Of a stretch of DNA of 64,000 bases, positions 23,401 to 35,426 are shown piece by piece (within the stretch, counting starts at the first letter, position 1; each line of letters opens with the position of its first letter). The stretch is from Cylindrodendrum hubeiense (taxonomy: Eukaryota > Ascomycota > Sordariomycetes > Hypocreales > Nectriaceae). The position numbers and the translations under genes were made by a program. Where the stretch lies: NCBI GenBank assembly GCA_014621425.1, contig JAANBB010000134.1, positions 25,657 through 89,656 on the forward strand. The letters run 5' to 3'. Under the pieces are notes generated by a model, which searched no databases, was not told where the DNA came from, and was given only the letters and a program-made list of their open reading frames with translations.

Positions 23401-25026
23401 CTTGAAGAGTTTCCGATGTAACAGCGAATGTTATGACAGGCGAGAGACCGATCGGTGAGAATGCCAATGATGCGGCAAGAATAATCAACCACCGGAATTG
23501 GTTGCCCATCTTGATCTCGCCGACACGCAGACTCTGTATCAGCTCGGCCACGGGACCGGTGACACCCGAGATCTTGTACAACTTCATATTAGAGATAGCA
23601 TTCGCAGTCAACCCGACACGATTCTGGATCTTATCCATCCACGCGCTCTGCTTCTTTCCGACAAAGGTCAATACCCATGCCAGGATAACAACACAGACAA
23701 GAATAATAACGATTGGCGACAAGAAAGCGAGGCCAAGCTGCTTTTCCAGCAACCAGCATCCGATGGCTACTTCAACCACGCCTGCCCACGTATCGTGGAT
23801 AGAAGAAGTACCTCTGAGGATCCGCTCAATGTCGGTACTCATGAGCGTCACCGCGGCAGAGTCGTCCGCAGCAGTCAATTTTGTTTGCGTGGTTTTTCGG
23901 TAGACGGCAGCTGCAAGGCATCCCCGGACCATGTAGGTCGCCTTCTGGTTATAGTAGTTGTACCAGGCGGTAGAGAAAGTGATGCCAATATATATCAGGA
24001 AGGAAGCCCCGATGAGCCCATAGCCAAGCTTCTCGGTGTCAGGGCTATCGGGAGTTTGCAAGTACAGGAGTGTGGAACTGATGAAGAATGGCTGACAGAA
24101 CTTGAAGCCAGTGAGTGCTATTCTAGGGGCGATCGGAGCAAGGAGGGGTCCGATCAGCGCCCGACATAGGTCTTTGACAAGGCCGAGCTTGGATTCTTTG
24201 CGATATTGGTGAATCCGAAGCTTGGTTGCAAGCTTGTCGTAAAGTGCCTGAGACGATACGCCTGCATCTAGTGGATACAGGTCGTCAACGTCTAAGACAC
24301 CCCGATATCCGCGCAAGAACAGCTTATTCAGCCAGTAGTATACACCAAGGCTGAAGACACTGCTCGACTCCTCCGGGCTGTGCTCGCTAGCCGTCCAGTG
24401 GATCCATTTCGTCTTGGGGATGGCCTCAAGACACAGGATTACAACTTTAATAGCAAGTGAAGAGGTAAAGAGGCGAGCCAAGATGGTTTGGTGCCAGCTA
24501 GCTATGCTCAGCCAAGAAGTCCGGGCCTGGACAATGTCAAATATCAATGTGAGTAGAATGTAGATATTGAGCAGTGTCGATGGTCTCTGGGCTCTTGAAT
24601 GCTCTAAAGAGGATAGGGCTATTGTAGATAGGGACGCAGCAAACACTAGGGCAGAGCCAGCGACTGAAAGGCTGTGTACCACGCCGGGTGCCCCCGTAAT
24701 AAAGAGAGTAAGCAATGCAAGTTGAATGACAGAGTACACAGTAATTATAGCCTATTAAGTTCTGTCTGTTAGCCTCTTTCCAATTAGGTTTCAGCTTTAG
24801 GATGTCAGGCACTTACCAACTTCAGATACTGGAGGATTCGGCCTTCGACAATGCGGGGCCTCTGCGATAACACCGCTAGGCGAGTAATAGCTGCCGCAAC
24901 GAACACCGCGGCCGGAATGATGGAAAGGAATATGCGCTCAAACTTTTGCGTAAAGTCAAAGTCACCGCGACATCCTTGGACGCCAGGCCCAAAGGAGCCG
25001 TCATTGATGCAGAGCGTGGAACTCAT
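20493..25026 (-). CDS. ABC-C (MRP-type) transporter with TMD0
   Basis: Three exons on the minus strand: 25026-24817, 24751-21783 and 21723-20493, 1469 aa. Intron 1 has donor gtaagt, branch gctaac and acceptor taatag. Intron 2 has donor gtaagt and acceptor ggatag, restoring SPLYTHFLDTIKGVATIRAFGWEH. The N-terminal hydrophobic block is a TMD0-like region followed by TMD1. NBD1 has Walker A VVGQVASGKST (about 625), signature LSGGQKQRVS and IFDDVLSGLD, with Asp in place of the catalytic Glu, as is usual for ABC-C NBD1. TMD2 follows. NBD2 has Walker A CGRTGSGKST (about 1240), signature LSAGQKQLFS, Walker B VLLLDEVSSS with a proper Glu, and H-loop MVSHR. Family members export glutathione conjugates, toxins or metabolites at the plasma or vacuolar membrane; the substrate is unknown. 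Confidence 0.95.
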
Positions 25027-26441
25027 GGTGGTCAAGAGATCAGGCAACTTTTAGTTGCGGGGCACAAACACTAACGACCCTTGGAAGGAAACCTCACTCT
25101 TTATTCAGACCGGTTCATCAATATGCTATGCTCAAAGACGTCGAATGGTTGCGATAACGTAGCCCAGGGCGTCATTGAGCTTCGTTGAAGCGTCGTCACG
25201 ATTCCTCACTTGATTACGCAGGCCGGTTGCTGGCTGCCTGCGTAGTTATGTAGGTTGCAGGCAGCCGCGCTTTCGACATGAAACTCGCATGACCGGGATC
25301 GACTAAACAACGTATTATTGAAGAAGAGTAATATACGGGTACATCGGGTCCCGTCCTATGAGCGATTGATCCAAGGTATCCCCTTACCAATCCCTCACAA
25401 AGCAGACCAGGTCCAAAGAGGCAGGTCATCGAGATCCATGCACGCGAGATTGCCGCACAAGAAAGCGTTGAAGGACGCTTACATCATGTGATGCGTGTCC
25501 AACCCCTTCCACCAATAGCATAGAGGCATTCAAGTGAGCTTACGTCGGTTAACGATAGTGCAGCATCCCCGACTGCGCGGTTTCCGAAGCTTCCGCCTGA
25601 CTATGAGTCGATCATAGGAATCTACAAAATGCACTTTTTTCGACTAAGATAGAAATATTTCTTTCTGTAGTCTCTTAATCATGAAACCCGCATCATATGT
25701 ACATTTATAACTTAACCACATGCAGGCGATTTAAAAGCATTCTTCAAAGACGTTGAGTTGTGATACTTGCAAGTGAAACTAGCTTCCCAAAACTATGACG
25801 TAGAGAAAACTAAGACCAACACGTCTTGATATGTGCTTTTCATGCCAGTGCTATCCCATCAGTCCATCAGAGACAACTATGCCGTTTGGTAGGAGTTCAC
25901 TGGTGCATTGCCACTCATCCGGTCACATTTAGGGTTGACTTGAAAGAGAAGATTTTGTCTTATACCTAAGTTGAGATAAAGTCCTACCTTGAAGGTTGTT
26001 GACACTTTGAATCAGGCATTGAATCAAGACATTGGCTCCTCTAGTGACGGGACCACACAAGATACAGCCAAACACAGAAAACTTCCTTGCTAGCATTGCT
26101 AATCGTCAAGCTACCAAGTATGCCGCTAATGGGCCCCGAGGCCGTTCCGATGTAATTATTGATCATTGCAAACAGGGTACTTCCATAGTTACCAAGCGCC
26201 AGTTCCCTCTCCAACCATTGTCTATCTTGAGCCAGGTATATGCTGTCATAATTCATCATGAAATTGTAGTATCGTCACAAAAGGTCGTAGCACGACTTTT
26301 GTCGCATTTGAAAGAACCCCGAAGCCTGAAGGGGTATGTTGCCGCCATCGTGTGGTGGTATCGCGGTGCGATCCCGCTAATCTCTGAACTCGCCATGGAG
26401 ATCGAGATTGTGTTGTTTTAGGCACGCCGATCCGCTCCGTT
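25027..26441. other. Intergenic region upstream of the ABC-C gene
   Basis: No gene is supported. The first 500 bp upstream of the ABC-C ATG form the likely promoter. The remainder is A/T-rich, and the open frame at 26032-26421 (plus) has no domain and is mirrored by a minus-strand frame. Confidence 0.5.
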
Positions 26442-28025
26442 CTAGTTCAAAGGCTTCTGTGCGTAGAGGCTGTGAAACGGAAAGTAGGAGTGGAACTTTG
26501 GCAGGCCATTGACCTCTTCGCTAAGAGCCTTGCGAACATCAACAAGAAACATTTCGATTTGGAGGTTGGTCCACTTCAAGCCGTCGCGAAATGGTCGTCG
26601 AGACAAGCCAACAAGTCCCCACATGATGACGTCTCGCAAGACATGGCCACATTCCTGGAGCCGCACCTTCTTGGCCCAGGGTCCGATGGGACACTTGAGG
26701 TTGTTTTGGACCAGGCCTCGGAATCCCGCGGCAGCGAGCTCATCTTCGACAGCACGAATGCCGAGGAGGTCGGTGCCCAGGGCTGCCATGCCTTCTTGTA
26801 GATACCGCAAGAAGTCTCGGACAGCGTAAGGACCATCGCACGATTTATCGTCGCAGGCAGCAATATATTGAAACTCTTGGATCTCCACATAACCTCCAGG
26901 TTTTAGATGTCTATGCAAGGGTTAGCTGGTTGGGCCAGGCGATTGAGAAACATGCGAATAGACATACTTGTATATTCGTTCCCATAATTGGGGTCGGTCC
27001 CTGATGGAGTGAATAGTGTGGCGGATATGGATATAATCGAACTTTTCGTCAGGGTATGTCCAGCCTGCTTCGTGCTCGATGTCATCTACGACAAACAAGA
27101 CGTTCTCAGGGACCCAATCGGGTTGGATTGGTGACAAGTCCATGCCGTGAAATTCACAGTTGGGGTAATCATCAGCCACTGCAGCTCGTATTAGCCTAGG
27201 CGCGAAAAACAACAAGCCACATATCGCGACAAAGCCTTGATTGGTAGGTCACAGCGCTTCCACGGGTATTTTGGGACTTGACTTACGATCGATACACCAT
27301 TTTCCCGTTCCAGTGCCTATAGAAGAAAATGTCAGTCTCAGTGTAAATGAAACAAAACCCACACTTTGTCCCTCCAGATCCTTGGCTGCGTTTCGATGGT
27401 GCGTCCAAAAATGAGCAAGGCAGAGCCAGGGCAGGGGCTATGGAATGGCCGTATCTGCACCATTGATACGCCATTGGCCAAGCATCTCCGAAGCTGACTC
27501 GGATCGTGGGGGGTGTGGTGAGAACTACTTACCCAAATCGAGCACCTCCGCCCCCGTTTCAAGTCGCTCATGAATCGGTGCAAAGAATGATTCGCCGTCG
27601 CATAGGTAGACCGAGAGGTTGTGCTTCAGGTCGTCTCGGTATTGCTCAGTCTCGTCGTTGGGGAACAGGTATTTGCCGGCGTGGTAAGCGTGGTAGCGGA
27701 GGCCGCCATCGACGATGTGCTGGCGGATGCTGTCGGTCAGACTGCGGGTGTCGTCGAGCTCGTTGTTGTCGTATTCGCCGCGCTCGATGCTCTGGATCAC
27801 AGCGGCTTCTTGGCCGCTGCCAACCGCAATTGCTGAGGAGGACGAGGCAGGAGAGGGCGGGCCGAAGCGATCGGTAGTGGTTTTCCCTTCTGAGGGATCG
27901 ACATCGTCGGAGGGTGACATGCTGGGGAGACGGACGTGCTGGTCGTGTTGAGGTTTGTCGGAGAAAGTCGAGGACGGTTCGGGGCCAGGTGTGCGGCGCA
28001 GTATGGAGTCGGGCGGAGAGTTCAT
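26442..28025 (-). CDS. LaeA-like SAM-dependent methyltransferase
   Basis: Four exons on the minus strand: 28025-27533, 27316-27287, 27178-26968 and 26910-26442, 400 aa. Donors are gtaagt, gtaagt and gtatgt; acceptors are ctatag, ctgcag and gcatag. The N-terminal 90 residues are Ser/Pro-rich. Residues 106-150 contain RYHAYHAGKYLFPNDETEQ, typical of the fungal TAM-domain family. Motif I EVLDLGTGTGKWCIDLAD spans the 30-nt exon 2. It is followed by GMDLSPIQPDWVPEN, DDIEHEAGWTY, FDYIHIRHTIHSI and LKPGGYVEIQEFQ, all hallmarks of LaeA-like methyltransferases. LaeA itself is a nuclear regulator of secondary metabolism, but most paralogues are uncharacterised. The gene lies 1.4 kb upstream of the ABC-C gene, same strand. 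Confidence 0.9.
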
Positions 28026-31000
28026 TGTGGTTCGCGGAGCTGAAGCCGTATAAACACCTCTCAGCGTGAGCCGGAAGCCTCGATCAGGAGGAAAGTCGGC
28101 AATTGGAGCCGAGAAGAATGGAAATGGAATAATCGGGGAACCAAAAGCTAGCTGAAGACGCTAGACGCTAGACGCTCGGCGGGGGGATCACAGAGGCCGG
28201 CTGGCGATGGTGCCGATCGAAGTGTCTTTCGGATTGGGGACGGATTGGCGACTGATTGGGGACGGCCAGCTGACGTCACGGTCCGAGGGTCGGCCTAAAC
28301 ACTGTGCAGGAGTTAGGTGCTGTCTTTTCGTGCGTGACCATGGCCGTATGTATGTCTCTGGGTGTGTCTGAGTGTGTCTGTATGTTTGCAGAGTGCAGTG
28401 TGCATGCGCGGGCGTGGGGTGATGTGATGAGAGTCTGTGCATGGGATGGATGGATGTGTCTTTGGCGCCATGTTAACTTGTCAAGCGACGACGTGAAGCT
28501 TGGTAGAAAGCCTAGGCCTAAAAAGGATGGCGATGCGATGGGGCAAAGAGCGCCTTCGCCTTGGTGGCGAGGGCAAACCGAAACTACTTGCGGCTTTCCT
28601 GGCTTTATTGTTGTGGCTTCTTGTGGCAAGGCAAAAGGAGGGGAGGAGGGGATGCGAGGATGAGAGGAAGAGAGGGGCAGCGAAGAAGGCTGAAGGAGGG
28701 CTCGTTGGTGCATCGTGCATCGTACATCGTACAAGGGCGGCTGCAAAGCGACGGAAGAGGTAGGAGGAGGAGACGACATGGAGAGCAAAAGCAATTCGGG
28801 CTTACCTGAGGATACGGATACAATTCACCCTGAGACAAAGCAAGAAGAGACGCCCGAGGAGATTTATCAGTAGATATTCAGCCTCGGGAAAAGTACCTAG
28901 AGACGCAAGTTGGTCATCAGAGAGAGGAGGGAACCTGGCAATGATTGACGCCGGTGCCAGGGCCCTAAATAACAAAATCCACGCCCGCCCGGCTCCACGC
29001 ACGACACCGACACACAGACTCCACGACGCACGAGCCGAGCCAGACCCAGGGCGGGAACCATCTTGCCTTGGAGTTAGGCCTGATCCGGGTGGGCTTTTGC
29101 AGAACCGAAGCTTGGGTCCGGGGTGGATCTCGCCAAACTGGGACTGTGGGCATTCTCATATCGGCCAAGGGGGGGCGCTTATGGATCCTGGGTTTAGTTA
29201 GCTGCTTGTTGTTTCCTCGGGGTCTGCAACCCGTGCTGCTGTGTGCCTACATGTACTGCTTGCTGTGCCTACTGCTTGCTGTGCCTGGCCCTGAGTTGCA
29301 GGTCCTGTACTGTACTGTGTACTGTACGTATTGCAAGAGGGTCCCGAATCACGGGTGCCCAGATGGGCCGATGACCCCTGGCTTCGATCCAAGGATCATG
29401 TACAACAGACCTGGAGCCCTGCCGGATAGCTACTACGTTGTGGCAGATAACCACAATGTTTATCCGGGAATATGTGACAATGGGGTTTGAGGTATCAAAC
29501 CGGCGCTCGAGCGTCTCCTTCTGCTCACAACGATTTATGACAAGACCAAAGATGATCGATCAACCAGGTTGTCGGGTTTTCCCAGCTGAGGCAATAAACC
29601 CATCCGCACCCACCCAACAACCACGGCCTTGGGAACACGCCCGGATCCGTTGTGTTGGTTGGGCGGCTGTGCGTTTGCGGGTATGCCACTGCCATGTACT
29701 CGGACGGTTGGCGCCTACTAAGATGGGCCTTGTTAGGCACAGTAGTGTGCGTGCTTCCCGCCCGGTGACCAGTGCGTGACCACAGTGGGCCAGACGCCTC
29801 GGTTCCGCAGTGGACGGGGACGTCGGGGAGGCACAGGGAGGGTTACAGCGCACGCTGTGGTGGAGTGGAAGGGGGCTTCAGGGGACGGTATAGGGGCCTC
29901 CCGCTGAGTGAGGTCACCGTGCGTGCTCTGCGCCTCTCCACCTGGAGGCGGCGCGAGATGCTGAAAACGAGGCTGCACGGGCGTGGTACAACTCCTCAGG
30001 ACGGAGGCGACGACAGGGCAGGGTGGGCATGGAGGACACCCATTCTGAGGAAAACCACCGCGGACCACTCGTCCCTTTGCGATATCACAGTGCGGGACTC
30101 GCTCAGGCGAAGAGATTTCCCTGCCAATCCCTTCGTGCCAACTAGCCACGCAAGCGAGCCACTGGTTGAACCACGTTAACCAGTTGTGTAGCCGCCATCT
30201 CAACCACACGGAACCCGATCCATGGATCTTCGTACAGGATGCTGGCACAGATTTCACCAAAATCCGCTCTGTTTGGGTGCTTTCCGCGGGCAACGTCACA
30301 CCCATCTGCATAGGCTGCATCGCGCTGGATTGCTCATCGCAACCCTGCCGGGACCAGCGCCGTGGGACGTCGAGGCACTGCCCGAAAGGCAGCGGACCCG
30401 GAAACGCGCTGTCGGGTCCCTTCTCTCGCTCGCGCTCCGTGTCGACGTCTCCCAGTTGCCGCGCTCCCTTGGTTCCTGCTCCTGGTGCCCTCGACGGCGC
30501 GAGTCTTCAACCCCAACTCGGCAGACGCTGAGCTGTTGTCCACGTAGCCCGCCTCGAGTGGGCAGACACAAACCTGTTCATCCCCCTCCGACAGCGTGCA
30601 GTAAACGGGCGCCGAAGGCCTACAGCGCGCACCGCGACACGCCCAAAAGGTCCCAGTCGTACCGGCACAAGGGAACGCCAAGCCCCCTTGCAGTGGGTTG
30701 TTTGCCTCAGAGGTGCAGCGAATATGAGGTGATGCGCTGGCAGATGGACCCGCCCACGCGGGACCAGAACGGGACGACCCTCCCCCTCCCTCCCTCCCAG
30801 GCCCCCTCCCCTGGAACCCGGAGGACAAGACGGGGATAAGAAGATGGAATACCGATGCGGCGGGTGAGGAGGGTGAACCTCGGGGACGTGGGCAACGGTT
30901 GGTTCAGCGTTACATCGCGGGTTGACTATAAGAGATAAGAGGGAACAAGGGTTGACAATACAGATGTACGTCCCGAGGCTCTATTCAAATATCAGCGGCG

Positions 31001-34000
31001 CGTTGGCTCTTAGACTAAAAGTCACCGCCAGAAATCGCTGCCAGAAATCACCGCAGTGCCTAGTTTCCAACACGCACTGGCTCTCCTCTTCGCCTTGCCC
31101 TTGCCCACAGCCCCGTCTCCCACATGCACATCCCGCCATGGCCGTAGTGCCGATAGTCATGACCTGACGCCGACGTAAGTGGTTCTCGGCGCCCCGCTCG
31201 TCCTGCAGACTTTTAGGTGAGACAGGTCGACACGCACCATGCGGAGGGGGGACATGCCGAGTCACGGCAAAAGTGCGTACGAAGAAATAGAAGAATCCCA
31301 GGCGGCTGGTTCGGAGAGGTGGGCGCCGCCAACTCCCAGCCGCGCCCCGGGTGGAGATCCGTTCCCGCGGCACCGGGATCGGGGGGCAGCCGAGTTCTAG
31401 GGCTTAGGCGGACAAGGCCCAAGATGGGGCACACTGGTTGGAGGTTCAGGGTAAAGCTCCTTCAAGAGCTGTTTGAAACTCGGCAGTTACAATACGGGGT
31501 TTGTACGGGATTTGCCTTCTGTCACTTTTTTCGTAACCATATCGGTTTTCCACAATAACGTCTCATGTATCTCTCTCGATGGCTTCATCATGCTGCCGCT
31601 CCATGTGATTGCCCCCGCGCATCACACGACAACTTTCGTACATAGTCCCACTCAAGGCTCTGGCTGCGCTTCAATTGCCTCTCCACTTCTTTCTCCAGTC
31701 TCGCACTCTTCATCGTGTCCTTTCAAGCCCGGGACCATGCTTCCCGGTTGCAGGGCCGTCCTCCCGTCCTCAAATCGGCAGGATTCCACCTGGGCGGTCA
31801 GGCCAAACCGGGACACGCATGAGAATGACAGCCCTTTTCATTTCCCCCGCAGAGTCACAGTAACGGTGTAAGGCAGAGCCCAACCAACCGGATCCCACAG
31901 GCGAACTCCAGCCAAGGGTTCAGCAACTGACTGCCGGTGATGAGCTGGGCTGCTTGGACCCGGCCTGGTGGGTCGCTTGGGATGGGCCCAGCACCTCTCC
32001 CGTCTTTTAGCACCGGTCATGCAGTATCGAGGTCACGTTAGCCTGGTGAGCTGGTGGTGCGCCAGGCCTCGTGCTAAAGCTGGTCCAAAATGTCGGTGAT
32101 GATGATGCTAAACTGCCGGCGGTTACAGCAAAGCGGTCCAGCACCAACCATGAATACTTCGGCCTCGGGTATCTTATGAGATTTTGTCATCGATTTTCCT
32201 TTCTCCTGTCAGTCTCCACTACTTGGCCTTACAATTAATGCACACATGACTCGCCCGTAATGAATGGGCCGCCTCCCGTGTTTGTGCATTGCCGCTGGCC
32301 ATATCCCTGCGCCGCATGTTTAGTTTCCCACCCCAGACTGCTATTCGTGACGCTTCTCGGCATGTTGTCACTGGTGTGGTTTTCTTTGAAGAAGAACCAT
32401 CGAAGCTCTTGGGTTTCGTTTCGTCAAGTCTTTTCTTCAATGAGGACCCACGAAGCCCTGCCACTAACTGACTCACGCCTTAATTCCAGGCTCCCATCAT
32501 TCGTCGTAGATATCTCCGATGCCCCGGTACCAGGATCTTCTGTCTTTCGGTCCGTTCTCAAATCCACCAAGCGTTTGTGTTGGTTCCCTCTCAATCTCTT
32601 CAAGCCACGGCCCGCACAATCGGGTTCGCCGGCTCGCCACAAAACCTCCCTTGCTTCTCTAGAGCCAAGACGCCACAGCAAACACTAAATAACCAACACC
32701 AGCCTAGCTGTCAACGGGGACTCAATTTCGAGATTCATGCGCCTGGGTGTTTTGGGGTTGACGCCACAAGAGGTGGTGGTCTAGACCATGCTGCCTCGAC
32801 CAACTTCGCAAAAATAACTCCGTTTCAAGCCCGCCGCGAATGACTTGCATCTAGCGATGGACCCCAAGAGTCTAGGCCTTGGTCTCTCAGCCGCCCTTGT
32901 GCTTCAGTGCTTCAATCTACCACCCGCAGTGGCCACTACCTTACACAACCTCTCTGTCGCCGGTCTCGACTGGTCTCGTCCCTCCCAATCCCACACTGTG
33001 ACTCTGCAGTTGATCTGCTGTGGTCCTTGTTGCATGACCTAGGCTCCGCGCCAAGATGGAGGCCAATATTTCCGTTGAATAGTTATCACAGTCCCTCTCC
33101 TTGTGGCTTGCATGACCTCCGTTGGTTTGCGGCACAGCAAAGCGATCGCTACCAGCGGCTTTGGCGTTACACGCGCCCATTTGCCCAGCGGTTCGGGTGC
33201 TTAAAGGTCCGACTCGATGGAGGCTCGTAGATTCGCTTGAATCTACGAATTAGGATGCCTAGGAACCAGGTCCCCTCACCCACATACGAGCAGACTGGTC
33301 TAGACCATGCAATGTCGGTGTCGAAACCACCAACCAACTGCACATTGGCCCGACAGTAGTAACCTTGAGAAATTGAACTCAGCGCAAAGTCGGAAAATGT
33401 GAACAATCAAGGCCAGTACAATTAATCGGTCTAGTTGTCAACACCTCAAGAGTCGAGCCAGGCTGCATGTTCTGTCCAATCGAGCTTAACTGATGTCGCT
33501 AATAGCCAGGATTCCCAAGTGTGAGGGGTAGCGTGTTGTATGGGTGCTATATTAACACACACTGTCCTTCTGACATGTCCACGCTCCCTAGTTAGTTGTA
33601 CCAGAGCTGTAATCCCAGGATGGTGGGAGAGCTTTGGCCTGTGATTTATCATGGAACTAGCTGGTTCCCGCGGCTTCTTCCGTAGCTAGACAGGGGCGCT
33701 GGTTTGCTCTTTGGACATTCCCCACGGAGACTTATCAAATCCGTCCGAGCGTAGCTTGGCTGACCTCATTATTGCCGAGGATCGTCCAGCGTTGAAGGCA
33801 CTTGGGTGCATGGTAGGGAATGTCGCTTATCAGACATTTCGAATCCACTTCGGGGCGCATGTTGCGGCAAATGGAGCATCGGCGGCTCTCGCTTCCGTAT
33901 AGAAATGTCATGTCGCGTGCATATGCGAGCCTGAACCTTCAGCATGTGAAACAGAACCAGGTAGAGGTATGGGTTTTAATTAGTTATACCCAGCATGGGT

Positions 34001-34281
34001 GGCACGTATTTTTCGCGAGGGAATGGTGGATATCAAGGGCAGCTGTAATCAATTTTGGGTCGGCATGTCAGTTCACAATTGTGTCTCGCACTGGAATCCA
34101 AAGCTCGGATAAACAATTTTGATCCATTACTACCTAGTCTAAATCTTTGTTAACCACCTTCCAAAGGTGACATCACCAATCCATCACCAGACGTTGCGAC
34201 GTATACCACTCCTGGCTGGCATGAAATGAATCGATCCACACTGTTGCTCCTGCTGGAGCTGCGTCATTCTCGAGTAAGAGC
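28026..34281. other. 6.2-kb gene desert
   Basis: No gene can be supported. The part next to the methyltransferase start holds GACGCTA tandem copies (28153-28175) and purine-rich plus-strand DNA (28640-28770), i.e. a pyrimidine-rich minus strand consistent with a promoter or leader. The segment 29000-31400 is GC-rich with overlapping frames of up to about 200 codons on both strands and no domain. The segment 31500-34200 is mixed, with several stretches of CT-rich leader-like DNA but no following coding frame. No terminal repeats or transposase/RT remnants were recognised. Confidence 0.5.
29254..29285. repeat. Perfect 16-bp tandem duplication
   Basis: The unit tactgcttgctgtgcc occurs twice without mismatch, followed at about 29308 by further TGTACTG repeats. 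Identical copies indicate a recent duplication. Confidence 0.85.
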
Positions 34282-35426
34282 TTACAGGAGGAAGACGGCA
34301 CCGGCGATGAGGGCGGCGAGGCCACCAACAACCTTCTTGGCAGAGCCAGAGACGACAACGGCGGGGGTCTCGTTGGGAACGTAGACAACCTTGCCGGGGG
34401 TGGGAACGTTGGGCTGGGGAGTAGGGCAGCCGGTGCCGGTGCAGGGGATATCCTTGGTGCAGTCATCGCCAGTGCACAACTCCTTGGTCCAGCAGTCGTC
34501 GCCAGTGCAAGACTCGTGGGAGCAGTCATCTCCGTTGCAGACGAACTTCTTGCCCTCAGTGATTCCGTGCTCCCACTTGCAGTCATCGCCGTTGCAGGTA
34601 ACCTTCTGGTCGCAGTTGCCCATGCTGTAGTGGCAGTCATCGCCCTCGCAGATGACAAGCTTGTCCCAGTCATCACCAGTGCACTCCTCGGGGCAGCAGC
34701 TTCCGTCACGGCAGACAACCTGGTACTTGGTGCAGACGGGGCAGTAGTGCTCAGGGGCGCACCAATCTCCGTAGCAGATGATGGCGATGCCAGTGGGGAC
34801 GACAATCAGAGTGTTGGTCAAGGTGTTGGTGACAACATCGCCATCAGCTTCAGTAACGGTGGCGGTGACAGTCTCGGTTGTGAGTCCGGCATCAGCAGTC
34901 TCGGTGACAGTAGCGGTCGACTCCTCCTCGCCGATGCTGATGTAGATGGACAGGAGAATGGAAGCATCGATGCTCTGGCGCCTGGCAAGGCGGGCGTTGG
35001 TGCGGATACCACCGCAAGAGTCAGTTGGCACACCAGGGCACTCGATGTCGCACTGGTCATCAGGGAGCTTGCCAGACTTGGCGGTGTCGAGGAAATCTCC
35101 ACAGTAGCAGTTGCTAGATGGTCGGTTAGTATAATTTCGCATGACTGTTGGGACTGTACTCACGCGTCGTAGAGACCGAAGAATCGGCCCTTGCAAGTGG
35201 CACCACAGGCCTTGGGGCTGTTGTCCTCGGAGGTCGAGGCCAGGACGAAGCCGGGGAAGCCATCGTCGGAGAAGATGCAGCCGTAGTAGGCATAGCCATC
35301 CACGTCGTTGGAAGGACCGCTGGTGGGGACGCCGCCAATCTCAGTGGTGGGAGTGGTGGTGGAGTTGCTGAACTGGGCAGCGGCCAGGTTGCCCATGGCA
35401 AGCGCGACGATGGAAGTGAAAAGCAT
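34282..35426 (-). CDS. WSC-domain cell-wall protein with Cys-Gly-Asp-Asp-Cys repeats, GPI-anchor signal
   Basis: Two exons: 35426-35164 and 35113-34282, 364 aa. The intron has donor gtgagt, branch actaac and acceptor atctag. The ATG was chosen because it begins a clean signal peptide (about residues 1-17, ending GNLAAA). A WSC-type domain covers about 45-125 (YYGCIFSD, CGATC, YCGDFL, CDIECPG, CGG), the carbohydrate-binding Cys pattern of wall stress sensors and glycan-binding proteins. A Thr/Val-rich linker follows. Next comes a Cys-rich region (about 200-317) with tandem C-x-G-D-D-C modules (CEGDDC, CNGDDC twice, CTGDDC twice, plus degenerate CTGDDW and CTGTGC). The C-terminus VVGGLAALIAGAVFLL after SGSA is a typical GPI-attachment signal, so the protein is probably bound to the cell surface. 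There is no cytoplasmic tail, so it is not a Wsc1-type sensor. Confidence 0.85.

Noticed and set aside
15711..28025. Complete secondary-metabolite cluster
   Set aside because: Only transporters and a LaeA-like methyltransferase are present; no PKS, NRPS, terpene cyclase or DMATS gene was seen anywhere in the window.
29380..29400. tRNA-like T-arm (ggcttcgatccaagg)
   Set aside because: No matching anticodon arm, D-arm or acceptor stem could be folded around it.
34516..35172. 218-codon plus-strand frame
   Set aside because: Antisense to the WSC gene; its Val/Ala/Asp-rich sequence is the reverse reading of the Cys-Gly-Asp-Asp repeats.
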